DNA from: CAJBLF01 sp964542965
Lineage (GTDB): Bacteria > Patescibacteriota > Gracilibacteria > Absconditabacterales > Absconditicoccaceae
Reading direction: 5' to 3'
Length of the DNA: 41,203 nucleotides
Assembly (NCBI GenBank): GCA_964542965.1
Contig: CAZIVH010000007.1
Span: 1 to 41,203 of the forward strand
In this document: positions 22,575-33,380 of the stretch, in pieces
How positions within the stretch are numbered: position 1 is the stretch's first letter
Layout of the letters: each line of letters opens with the position of its first letter
The notes under the pieces: generated by a model
Databases searched by the model: none
Seen by the model: the letters and a program-made list of their open reading frames with translations, nothing else
Told to the model about the DNA's origin: nothing
Program-made: the position numbers and the translations under genes

Positions 22575-23189
22575 ATGAAAGAACTCGACAATATCCAAAA
22601 ATCTCTCATCGCCTTCTTCAAAAAGAATACGAACCAGGAAGGGATTACGCTGAGAGAGATCGCACACAATATCGGAGCGAGCCACCCGCAAACCGTGCTC
22701 AATAAATTGAATCAATTAGTATTGAAAGGATATTTTGTAAAGGACGAACAAGGATACAGACTCATCAGGGAGAGCATCACGGATAATCTGAACGATATCG
22801 TCCAGCTCCCTATCTACGGTTTCGCTCAATGCGGAAACAAAGGAAAACATATCCTCGACGAATACACCCAGGAAAAGATACCAGCCACTATGGCAATGCT
22901 CGGCGTAAAAGATGTCAGTAGATGCTTCTTCGTCAGGGCCAAGGGAAATAGTATGGAACCTAAGATTCAAGACGGAGATCTAGTTCTCATCAAACAACAA
23001 CCAAGCTATGATATCAACGATTACGTTTTTGTCATCCATAATGATCTCCCTAAACTCAAAAAAATCGTCAAACAAGAAGGGAAGCTCTATCTCGAGTCCG
23101 TAAATAGATTCTTCGATAATGTCGAAATAACAAAATATGACGAAACCAAGGTCATCGGTGTCGTCAAAAAAATCATCAAGGATCTGTAG
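22575..23189 (+). CDS. lexA: LexA-like SOS repressor (S24 peptidase)
   Basis: 204 residues, ATG 22575 to TAG 23189. Residues 1-70 form a winged-helix DNA-binding domain (ITLREIAHNIGASHPQTVLNKLNQLVLKGY). The C-terminal S24 domain has the catalytic Ser in AKGNSMEPKIQDGDLVLI and the Lys in LKKIVKQEGKLYL. The usual Ala-Gly cleavage bond is not seen; GFAQCGNKG offers Cys-Gly, the bond cut in UmuD. Not one TGA codon occurs, although the protein has a dozen or so glycines. Next to recA and with its own TGTCA operators, it is very probably the SOS regulator; another S24-type repressor is the alternative. Confidence 0.9.
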   Translation: MKELDNIQKSLIAFFKKNTNQEGITLREIAHNIGASHPQTVLNKLNQLVLKGYFVKDEQGYRLIRESITDNLNDIVQLPIYGFAQCGNKGKHILDEYTQEKIPATMAMLGVKDVSRCFFVRAKGNSMEPKIQDGDLVLIKQQPSYDINDYVFVIHNDLPKLKKIVKQEGKLYLESVNRFFDNVEITKYDETKVIGVVKKIIKDL

Positions 23190-23197
23190 ATATCCTT

Positions 23198-24292
23198 TTA
23201 TGCAGCAACCTGCGTTCATGGAAGCTCTTCCATCTTAGCCAAAGATTCGGAAGATATTTTGTCCAATTTATCATAATCCACATGAATTGCGTGCAATGCG
23301 GATTTTTTCGTTCCTGCTTTATTCAACCGATAGGAGACACTGCATTCACTCTCGGTAACTCCTTGTGAGCCATTCGATTCCACGATACGCACAATCCCTT
23401 TCTCCTTGTCGAAGCTCTTGATGAACGCAAAATGATGGGGATGAATCTTCTGACCTTCTGACCCTATTATCTCTGCCTGTCGTTTCTTATTCTCAGCAGT
23501 ATCATAATATGCAGGATCCAAAGAATCAAATATAAGTACATCGCCTTCTTGAAATTTTGATACATCCGTAGTTATAGCTCCATCATCATCGACCTCCAAT
23601 TTTTTGCTCGGGAACTTCTGAAATAATTCCCTACCATTACCCGTTACCGCTAATCACGCTTGGTTGTAACAATAGACGATAAGTCCACCGCAATCCAATC
23701 ATGTTTCGATAGAAGTATGCCCTCATCGATTATACTTTATGTCTTTTTTCTTATCCTGTGCAAGTACGGCATTGAGATTAGCAAGTACGGCTTTCCTTCT
23801 CGCTGATATCTCTTCTACGGATTCTGATGAATTGGCCGTAGTTGCTATTTCTGTCGTTACCGCTGCTGTTCATGGAAGTAATTTTTTCTTCAACGCTTCC
23901 AACTCTTCCACCGTATTCGCCCCATCTAACCCCTCTTTCACTGGCTTCAGGTAGTCGAATATAGAATCATACGTCACGCCATCTATCTCAAACGACTCTT
24001 TATCTACGGTCTTAAACAATCATCACAAAAACATCCCTTTGATATTATCCATAATCCTGTCTCACATATTCTTAGAAACGAGATAATCTTTCAATCATTT
24101 CCCTTCTCAGATCAGCAATCATGCCATTCATTTCCCTTTCTTTGCTTTCAGATCCTCTATATATTGTGTCGCTAACTCCTCCTTCAATTTCAAAATATCG
24201 TCAGAGACTTCTCCTGTCGCTGTCTTCATAGCCTCTTCCAAACCCGTCTCCGGTGTTTCTATCGGTGTCTCTGTCTTTACTTCATCAACCAT
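23198..24292 (-). CDS. NlpC/P60-type peptidase with shared N-terminal module
   Basis: 364 residues, ATG 24292 to TAA 23198; last gene of a four-gene operon (25 nt after the M23 gene) and 8 bp from the convergent end of lexA. Residues 1-132 are identical to the M23 neighbour: acidic start MVDEVKTETPIETPETG, amphipathic helices, then SFEIDGVTYDSIFDYLKPVKEG. The C-terminal domain has Cys201 in ETGLDCGGLIVYCYN, the DCSG motif of NlpC/P60 with Gly for Ser, and His286/287 in KIHPHHFAFIKSFD, so a probable peptidoglycan endopeptidase. The Cys-His distance (85) is longer than usual. No signal peptide or membrane helix. Upstream TATAAT ends 5 nt before ATG. Confidence 0.85.
23895..24292 (-). repeat. 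398-bp duplicated N-terminal module, copy 1
   Basis: Identical by eye to 24964-25361 (offset 1,069 bp). Covers codons 1-132 of the NlpC/P60 gene exactly from its ATG. Identity stops near KKLLPGT/KELLPGT, after which the two genes encode unrelated catalytic domains. Confidence 0.95.
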
Positions 24293-24317
24293 AAATCATT
24301 ATAATAAATAAAACCAA

Positions 24318-25361
24318 TTATGCTGCTGTCTTCATATCATTTTGTTCTATTTCCGCTGTAGTCTTAAGAATGCTTTTGTCTATCCTGGCTAGAGTAGCTT
24401 TGGTAACCATATCTTCTGTGACTGGCAACAACGCCAAAGGATCCTTGTATGCCCTCGAAAAATAATTGACGGTATCATCGGATGTACCTTCTCTGATCTC
24501 GAGATGAAGATGAGCTCCCGTGCTTGTTCATGAATTACCCACTAAACCTACCTGTTCTCATCATTCAATTCTCTCTCCAACCTTTCGGAGCGTACCATCC
24601 TTTTTTTGTGCTAGCTTGGACATATGACCATACAACACTCTATATCCGTTATCCAATTTCACAACCATATAATTACCGTATCCATTAAATCATTTCGCAC
24701 CACCAACCCCGACAGACTCGATCTCACCACCAGCGACAGATAAGATAGGAGTTCCTGGTGCTGCTGATATATCAATCCCTTTGTGCATACGATATGTCTT
24801 ACCATTATCCAACGACCTATTTCCTACGGGCGAATTCACATCTCGTCACGGCAGAGGATACATATACGTTCAGGATGGTAAGGTTTCCTTTGTTTCATCC
24901 TGCTTATCCGTATTTGAGACAACCGTCGTCGTTGCTGTTCATGGGAGCAACTCTTTCTTCAATGCTTCCAACTCTTCCACCGTATTCGCCCCATCTAACC
25001 CCTCTTTCACTGGCTTCAGGTAGTCGAATATAGAATCATACGTCACGCCATCTATCTCAAACGACTCTTTATCTACGGTCTTAAACAATCATCACAAAAA
25101 CATCCCTTTGATATTATCCATAATCCTGTCTCACATATTCTTAGAAACGAGATAATCTTTCAATCATTTCCCTTCTCAGATCAGCAATCATGCCATTCAT
25201 TTCCCTTTCTTTGCTTTCAGATCCTCTATATATTGTGTCGCTAACTCCTCCTTCAATTTCAAAATATCGTCAGAGACTTCTCCTGTCGCTGTCTTCATAG
25301 CCTCTTCCAAACCCGTCTCCGGTGTTTCTATCGGTGTCTCTGTCTTTACTTCATCAACCAT
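24318..25361 (-). CDS. M23 (LytM-type) metallopeptidase with shared N-terminal module
   Basis: 347 residues, ATG 25361 to TAA 24318. Residues 1-132 match the NlpC/P60 neighbour. The C-terminal domain is a LytM/M23 zinc endopeptidase: His193 and Asp197 in MHKGIDISAAPGTPI, GNYMVVKLDNGYRVLYGHMSKL, and His284-x-His286 in AHLHLEI, so all zinc ligands are present. It should cut peptidoglycan cross-bridges or stem peptides. It lacks a signal peptide, unlike secreted M23 enzymes, which suggests an unusual export route or delivery by the shared module (inference). Starts 28 nt after the 1,462-residue gene. Confidence 0.92.
24964..25361 (-). repeat. 398-bp duplicated N-terminal module, copy 2
   Basis: Second copy of the module at 23895-24292, here codons 1-132 of the M23 gene. 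The complete nucleotide identity, silent sites included, means a recent duplication or gene conversion. Confidence 0.95.
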
Positions 25362-25389
25362 GATCACTAAACAAACAAAGAAATAAAAT

Positions 25390-28300
25390 CTATAACGCAT
25401 TTACAAAATCCAAGAACGTCTTCTGTCCGGATTCTGAAGTCATTCGATGGAATTTTTCTTCAACAGTATCATCATCCAAGATATCGGTATCATTCAATCC
25501 ATTCTCAACGAACAATCCTCATGACCAACTTCCAAAGAAGAACTGTCATTTTTTATCAGGATGCTCTTTTAGATATTTCCCCTTCACCCGATTGATAAAA
25601 CTTGCTGTATACGCCCAATCATCCATATAGGATACCGTATAGCTTTTATTGAGAACCTCCACGACGCCGTCCTTGAATGTATATCCCAAGCCATCTATGC
25701 TATATGTTTTGTTTACCGTATCTACGATGACTTTAGTTTCCGCTCATCGGCTCACTATATTCCCGACTATTTTTGTCTCCGTTGTCTCTTTATCATTAGC
25801 GACAAATTTAATCTCGCCTCTTCCGTATCATCGATCCACATTATTCATGGTCTCTATGATAGAAGCAAGAACTTCATTTACTTCCGTATATATTTTTTTC
25901 TCCGTTTCGCTTACTTTTTTGATTTCAGGCGTTTGTGTTTTTACCTTTGTCTCATCTATCGCAGTCAACGTATCTATAACACTCACATAGGTAGATGCTG
26001 AAAGGTTTGCCTGCACTCTTTTTTCAACATCAACATCCCAAGAATCTTTCTGCTGATTGATCTGTCTGATATTGCCGGTTTTCTCATCTATAAACAATGT
26101 TTCTGATTCGAACACAGAAATCATTATCTGATCAAGCATCCATTCTCACTTCTGTTTTTCGTCTTCAACATCCGACTTCAACAATTCCTCTACTGTCTTT
26201 GTCTCTCACTGATATGATTTTTTCATGTATTCAAGGATATACTCTTTCTCATCGTCCTCTATTTCGAGATGTTCGATACTAACGTTCCCTTTTTCATCTA
26301 TCTTGTATTTCTCCTTTCCTATCCATGCTCGCGCTTGGGACATACGATTGAATGTTCATAAATTATTGTTTCGAGTGAATTGAGATATAGTACCAAGCAT
26401 ACCCATATACGTACCAGTGAAATATTCATAATAAGTAGACCGGTTCTCCAGCAATTTGCTCTTGGATTCAGCTACATTCAAATAGAGCAGGGATTCTTTC
26501 AGTTCTTCCCACTCGTATACCTTTTTGGTCATTTCCCTCTCTACCTCTATAGGGATATCTATTTCATCTTCATGCCCTCCAAATATTTCATCTTCCCTGG
26601 CCGATTCCACGCCTCTCAAAGCATCCAACTTTTTTTTCACTGCTTCGACCTTTGCAATCACCTTATTCTCTTCTTCAGTCAGTGTTTCTCTCAATGGAGT
26701 GACTTTTTCATAACTGATTGGCGTCGTATCAAAATCCAATGTCACATCGACATATTGCTTAGAGCTTACTGCGACTATCTTGTCGTCTTCGTATTTGAAC
26801 AAGAACTTCTCTATATCTCCTATTTTTGCTTTTTTGGCTGCTATAACCAAATGATACGGCATTTCTACATATCATGACTTGGTCGTACCGGTATACTTTA
26901 GGCTGCCGTCTTCTGCCACTTCGCTGGTATCCCCTATCTCTTTGGATTGTGCCTTAACGAAATCAATTATCTCTGTTTCTACTTCTTTTTTCTTCTCCGG
27001 AGTTTTGGCAGCTATCTCCTCTTCTATGATTTTCTTGATTTCTTTCCTGAATTCAGCTACCGCCTCTTTGTCTGCTACATCTACTTTGGAATCCAGCATC
27101 AGAACATCATCAAATTTGTCATATACCTCATCAGCGGTCATATTCTTTTTGTCTATATCATCCAAATTCCGATCCCTATCTATAGTAGAGAATCGATTGA
27201 CGATAGCGTTTGGTATCACTCATCATAAAGAGAACATAAGTGCATTCTGGTTGTATCGTCTATCTCATCAGAAGGTATTTTCATCGTTATTCACCATTCG
27301 CTCATCATCATAATAGACTCCTTTCGTATCATCGCTTGATTCATTATAGAAACTCATAAGTTCGAACATATCATTGTTTCCTGCATATCCATGGAACTCT
27401 CTGGCCATCCTATATAAGATATTCTGTCAGGTTGATGCGGAAACCTGATAATCAGTCTTCAACCTCGATTCTATTCCTGTGCTTTTGGTGAAGTATTCCT
27501 TGACGTTCTGATCATTGAAATTTGACATCACCTCTATTTGGTCAAGATCGATCAATAGCCTCTCCAGATAATTATAATCATAATCCATATAATTTACGGT
27601 AACATTACTTGTATTCTCTATAGTCAGCCCCAATCTTTTGTAATGATAGAATTTTTTAATGAATTCCTTGTTCTTTTTGATGGCCGTAATTTCGTCTTCC
27701 GTAAAGATCGTTTCATCGCTTATGACATATCCATTTGCTCATCTACAGACATATTCGAACTTATTGATATCATCGGTGTACAATGCATCAAAGAGGACAT
27801 ATTCATCAGGATATTCGGTCTTCAGGTCATCTTCGAGTTTAGTCCTGTATTCGTTGACGGTTCATGAAAATCATCCTGTGATATATTCATTGTTGGGATC
27901 GTTCATCTCCACATATACATCAGATTCTCCGACGATATTCTCTATGTACGACAATCCGGTATTTGCTTGGATATTTTCCATGAATCTCTCATATTTCTCC
28001 GTACCGTTTTCTTTGGTGATGAATTCCTTCACATACACCATTCTCTTCGCTATGCGCTTATCCATTTTTTCTCGCTCGGCATCCCGTTTCGTTTTTTCTT
28101 CCGCAGAAAGTCATGCCACATAATCGCTCTTTATGCTTCCGCTGATATTCCATGCCTTGATCAAAGGGAACGTATCTTCCGCCGGCAGCAATCCCTTATC
28201 GTATTTATCCAATTCCTCCTGGAATATAATAGCCTCCCGAGCATCCTGAAACGTGTTGATCCCTTTTTCATTCAATGCTTCATCGGTAAGATCAGGGTTG

Positions 28301-29778
28301 GCGTCGACCTCTTGCTCTTTTGCACATTGCAGTATCGCTTGCTTGATGTCGGTTCTATCTTGTTTGATATAATCCTCCCTATTTTGGGTATAGAATTCCA
28401 ATTTGTCGTAATAAAGCTGTCCAACCATATCTTGGATAATAAACGTAACAACTCCGACCACCAATCCGACCACCAATCCTACTGCATTTCCTATCCCTGG
28501 CACGACAGATCACGCTGCTCATCATACGGAGGTACATACTACTATTATGGACATCTCAAGAACTATGGAAGCTGCACCCATGAGCAATTCAAAGGTTGCT
28601 CTATCTCTTTTCACTGACGCTCTGGCTTCATTCACCTTGGCTACGAAATCCGCTTCGTTCATCGATTCATTCCACATCCGGACATCAAATCAGAAAAATA
28701 AGAGATCCACTGCAGAGATGCACGACAGTCCCTTCAAAAACGGAGAAAGTTTCTTACCGTATCTCAATACTTTGGAGAACGCTTTGATATTCGCAGCATC
28801 ATCCATATTTTTGAGCACGTTCAAAATCTCAGGCTTCACATCTTTTATTCATTTTTTTGCAAGAATCTCTGCTATTTCATCTGCATCTGATGTCTTGGCA
28901 ATCTGTTCAAATATTTCATCTCCTAGCTCGCTGAACTTCTCCGCCATCTTGGGGTCCATAGCATTCAGCATTTCTTGCGGAATATCTTTTCCCAATTTTC
29001 CTCGAGCATCCCAAGCACTGATCACTCACTCGTCCGTCATGGAATCAGCGACCTCAGAGAATTTCTTTGATGATTTTTGGAGATTTTTTCTTACAGATCT
29101 CGAAATCTTAGGATTCTTTGTAGCATCTTCTGTATATTTGCTCATTTCGTCCATCTTGGTCTTCATTTTGAGCATTTCCTCTTTTGCGCTTGCAGAGCTT
29201 ACTTCAAAATTAAGCGTTTTCTTCAATTTCATATCATTAAATTTGTTTACACTTTTTTCCAATATCTTGTAGGCTCATGCTCAGGTAAGTCATACAGCCA
29301 CACCATTTTCTACGGAATTTCTTGATCATTCTTTGTTTTTTTCCTCATATTTTTTTCCAGCAATCTCTTCCGGAGTCTTGTCTTTACTTTCTTCTTCATC
29401 CGTTTTCTCCTTGGTTTCTTCCGTTGATGGTGTTTCTTCCGTAGATACGACCTTTCACAACACTACCTCATTTCTCAGATCTTCAAGCTTATCTGCGGTT
29501 TCTGCTTGTATGATAAGCGATTGCTTCTCTTTGAGAAAATCTAAAATCTCACTGGCTATCTTGGGAGTAATGACTCATAGCACATTCCTCCACCGTCATA
29601 GATCCTCTATATCTTTGAGATTTTCTCCATCGATCTCCGTATCCGATATCATCATCTTTTTTATTTTTCACTCCATCGGCAAAATCGTCAATGACTTGAA
29701 CCATCCAAGTTCGTCCTTGAATTTTTTGAGATATCCATCGGCGATCTCTGTTTTTATTTTTTCGTAATCCTGTGTCAT
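25390..29778 (-). CDS. Very large unrecognised protein B with glycine-rich membrane hairpin
   Basis: 1,462 residues, ATG 29778 to TAG 25390; no TAA or TAG in frame over the whole length. I recognise no family. No signal peptide. It is charged and helix-rich with predicted coiled-coil stretches (for example FRKEIKKIIEEEIAAKTPEKKKEVETE near 27,050). Hydrophobic parts: NGVAVGLTGAGAYKIL (about 155-172), LSCISAVDLLFFGFDVG (about 345-365) and a long hairpin-like stretch at about 406-452 containing VPGIGNAVGLVVGLVVGVV, a glycine-zipper pattern seen in membrane-inserting toxins and phage tape-measure proteins. The rest (residues 453-1462) is soluble-looking. It follows gene A by 6 nt and precedes the peptidases, so they are probably co-expressed. 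Confidence 0.85.
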
Positions 29779-29784
29779 GGATGG

Positions 29785-32700
29785 TTACATAAATTTAGTA
29801 AATAGCTTAACTATACCCTTAAGCAAAGATCCCACCTCATCAGCTCATGAGGCTATTATTCTTGCATTGAAGATATCAAGATTTTTAACGACATCGTCTA
29901 TATCGCTCTTCGCAACATACTTGAGGAATTCGGTGTCTTTTCACGCGTCGTCAAGGACCTTTTTCAATAAATCCAAATCTCATGATTCCATAGCCTCTTG
30001 GATCAAATCAGCTCAAGCAACCTCCACCTTTGTCATTCTGTGCAATTTTGCTACCGAACTCAAATCAAATCCATATGTAGTAAATTTTATTATGCTATCA
30101 TATTCTACATCTCCCAATGTTTTGACATTTTTCTTGAATGTCTCTAGACTTTGGATTGATTGCTCGTAGTAATTTTTTCTCAATTTACTGAAATTAGGAC
30201 CTGGGTTGGTTTCGGTTCCCATATTCGTCAATGTCTGTTTCAATGTCTTCAAGTCCGTATCAATCAAATTATTGAGCTTATTTATCTTTGCATCATCAAG
30301 GACGCTTGTCACATCGTCGACTACGTCAGCTGCAGCTTCTGTAGCTTTTTTGACTTCATCGATATTTTTAGCTATATCAGCAGCGGTAGATTTTGCAGTT
30401 ATTCTTCTACCTAACTTTTTAGCTAGGCTTTTTATTTGGACATCATCCAGATCATTAATATCTATAGCGTCTATATGTTTAACTATTCCGCTCAATTCAT
30501 CTCATTTTTTGAATCTGGCATACGAAAATACATCCTCTAGAAGTTGTGCTTTCTTGGTCTCTCAAGCGCTTGTCAATGCGGTAAGCTTTACATCATATTC
30601 TTTAACTCAAGCAATCACCTTTTGTCTTATGCCTCTATCCTTTATACCAAGTCTGAAATTCTTATTTTTATCAAAATAGCTGTTGATTATTTTTATATCG
30701 CTGATAGTATCTCATTTTTGAACATATCAGCCAAGACTTAATAGTTCATCTACAGATTTGGTATCACTTCGACCCTTGCCGTTTATGTCAATTATTTGTT
30801 GTGCCTCAGCTAATTTAATTTTTCATGCCTTGAAATCGTCTTCAAATAATTTGCATCATCTATCTCATTTATATGATTGCCTCCTTATCCATTTCATGGT
30901 CTCATTTTGTCCAAATCTCAAACGTCTAAACTGTCTTCTTCATAGAACAAGACTACCAGGATCTTTAGGAATTCATGAAAGCCAATTCAGTCATTTTGTG
31001 GCTGTGTATTTAAATCATCCTTTTATGGCCATACCAGTTACATAGAGCGTTCATATCGTAGCAATTCATGCCACCGTAAATCAAATGATACCTCATCATG
31101 CCGCATCGTATACCCGTTCTATAGCTGCAAGTAATTTCCCTCATATATACAAGAGCGTTCTTGCTAAACCGCTGTTCTTATCGTCTGCTTCATGAACAAA
31201 TGATATTCAAAGAAGGATATCTTTTTTGAACATGTAATAATCTTCTATAGTTTTCTTGAGATCATCTATATCTTTTTTTGTTGCAGTCCCATTATTTATC
31301 TTTTCTTTGATAGCTAATATCTTTGCATTATACTCACCAATTTTTTCTGTATATCAAATTTCTTTCAATACCTCCTGTTTATCTCAAGCTTCCATATTAA
31401 GCCAAGCATCTCCAAGCCCTATAAAGAAATTATCAAAATCCAGCAACTGATTGTCCTCATTATTTATTTTTGTATCGAAATCATCGCAAACAGTGATTAA
31501 ATCTGACTTAAGCGAAGTATCATTATTAATATTTTCGGAACTTGTTGCTCTATCAAATGTATCGCCTATTAAATCGTTTTTATCTTGATCAACTTCTTTT
31601 AATGATTCTTCTGTATCTGGCACCATCTCTTCGTTTGAAATACCATATTTTGCGAATACTGTCATTACTCATGTAATTTTTTGTCCGTAATATACGGTCT
31701 TCATTTTAGTCTCAACCGCATCCATGATATTATCATCATCCATAGCATCGTCTATTTTTTCATCATATGCTGCTTTCTTTGTATCCGATGCAGTCGCATA
31801 ATCCATTATACCTAGTTTCTCTGCAACCAGCCTCCTGATAAGCACTTTTTCTTTTTGATGCAAGAATACCTGAACTTTTAGCATTTTTCTATACGCTTGA
31901 TATTTTCGTACATCCTCTTTATCTAGTTTAGCTAACTCTTCTTCTGATGCTCCACTACCAGAGAATCGATTGAGAGGATTAATCTCTTTTCACACATCCT
32001 TAGATATCTTTGCTCCAAATCCATCAAGTTCCTTCCTAAAGTCACTGGTTCCATCTAAAATATCTCAAATATCTTTTGTTCCATCGTCCAATACCGCAGG
32101 CATAGTTCATATATGTGAATCGAATTTATCATCGCCGCTATTCTCTCAAAGCATATCTGATCACGACGCTCACACATCTGACCCATATACATTTGAAAAA
32201 AAATCATTCACTGCTTTTCAGAGCTCATCGTGTTTCGCTTGTTTTTCTTTACTTTCTTTTTCATATACTTCATCAAATTTTTTAGGATCATTGGACTCAT
32301 ATCATGCTTTTTTGTTTCGATCAAAAAAGTCTCTCAAGCTCCGTCTTCCTGTCACGATTCCATGAATCAGATAATATGCTCATGTTCCTATCCCTGTCCA
32401 TTTGAGAATCTTACCGAACGGTCTTTGCCAAAATGATTTTTTTTCAGTGTTTTCTCCTTCTTCTCCTTCTTTCTTCTCCTTCTTCTTTCCTAAACCGAAA
32501 ATTTTCTTGATCCCTCGAACCCCTACCGCAATGATTCCTAGTCATCACAAGGAACGAGCGATATTTGCTCATGTATTTGTTTTCCATTCTTCCTTGCTGG
32601 TTACTCCATCTCGCTGTCTTTGAATTCGATTTCTATCTGATTTTTCCTCGGGATTTTCCTCTTGTTTTTCTTCTTTCTCGTCTTTTTTTTCCTCTTTTTT

Positions 32701-33057
32701 TTCTGATTCTTTTTCTTCAGGTTCAGCGGTAATTCAAGTTTTGAGCTTAGTCAGTTCCGTCTTGGATGCATCCAAAGCGGTAAGCATCTCCTCATATTCC
32801 TTGATCTCTGATTCGAGTTTCGTTATCTCTGCTTTGGAGGTTGCATCAGTCTTTCCCTCTAGTGTCTTGAGTTTCTTGGATGCTTCATCTTTCGCAGTCT
32901 CTATCGCAGTCTTGGTACTTTCAACCTTGAGCAAAGCTGTCTCTGCCTTAGTTTTCTTGAGTGTTTCATCCTCAAGTTTTTTGGCTTCAGCAAGAGCTAC
33001 CGCGACTTGATCGACATCGGTTTGGAGCGTCTCTACAGATTTAGTTTGATCGGTCAT
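29785..33057 (-). CDS. Very large unrecognised protein A, coiled-coil N-terminus
   Basis: 1,090 residues, ATG 33057 to TAA 29785, first gene of the operon. No recognised family. Residues 1-107 are a strong coiled coil (KAETALLKVESTKTAIETAK); a Lys/Glu-only linker follows (about 115-140). Hydrophobic segments occur at about 162-180 (IARSLGGLGIIAVGVRGI), 216-236 (LKWTGIGTGAYYLIHGI) and 655-680 (FTVAGIATIGTLYVTGMAIK). The C-terminal third is helical, with repeated DDV/LDDA-type acidic helices. No signal peptide. Architecture parallels gene B (charged, helical, short Gly-rich hydrophobic segments), which suggests a two-protein membrane-associated assembly. Confidence 0.85.
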
Positions 33058-33063
33058 GATATT

Positions 33064-33145
33064 CTATAATGATTAAATGTTCAAATGATGAAACGTTGAA
33101 ACGATATTTTTAGTCGTTTTGCCGTTTACGCTTTTCATCGTTTTA
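33064..33145. repeat. Imperfect hairpin upstream of gene A
   Basis: AAATGATGAAACGTTGAAACG on the left is nearly complementary to the right side (CGTTTTGCCGTTTACG followed by TTTTCATCGTTTT). Same (T)GAAACG/CGTTTCA building blocks as 19741-19824. It lies in the leader/promoter region of the operon. Confidence 0.55.
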
Positions 33146-33164
33146 AGTATATCCGGAAACGTTT

Positions 33165-33204
33165 TTTTTTACAAAAAAAGCCCTCTAACATTAATAGTAG
33201 GGCT
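33165..33204 (-). terminator. Terminator downstream of sufS
   Basis: On the minus strand AGCCCT (33204-33199) pairs with AGGGCT (33184-33179), followed by a T-tract. It separates the sufS transcript from the gene A operon, which therefore needs its own promoter in 33058-33165. Confidence 0.75.
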
Positions 33205-33239
33205 TGACATATTTATTATAATACTTTTATATCGTAATT

Positions 33240-33378
33240 TATACGCCTAGGCGGATGTAATTCGCACTTCTTGTGTATATTTAGGCTTCGCCTGTAATCG
33301 CTTTCTATGAATATACGCGACCAACGGGAGTTAATTACGTCGGAGGTAAATTACGCGAATGAAATGAGCTAATTACGA
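33240..33378. repeat. Intergenic repeat element with CGCCTAGGCG palindrome
   Basis: Contains the palindrome CGCCTAGGCG (33244-33253), TTCGCCT-type words, and near its end GCGAATGAAATGAGCT followed by AATTACG. The same core palindrome and a GCGAGTGAAACGAGCT block occur at 36792-36850, so both are members of one dispersed family. Confidence 0.6.
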
Positions 33379-33380
33379 CA

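Noticed and set aside
23895..25361. Long direct repeats as insertion-sequence ends
   Set aside because: The repeats coincide with coding modules starting at ATG; no transposase or terminal inverted repeats.
26879..27313. 144-codon plus-strand open frame
   Set aside because: Also antisense to gene B; low-complexity Ser/Leu composition and no plausible start context.
28547..29272. 241-codon plus-strand open frame within gene B
   Set aside because: Antisense to a continuous 1,462-codon frame; Ser/Phe-rich product typical of the reverse of Lys/Glu-rich coding sequence.
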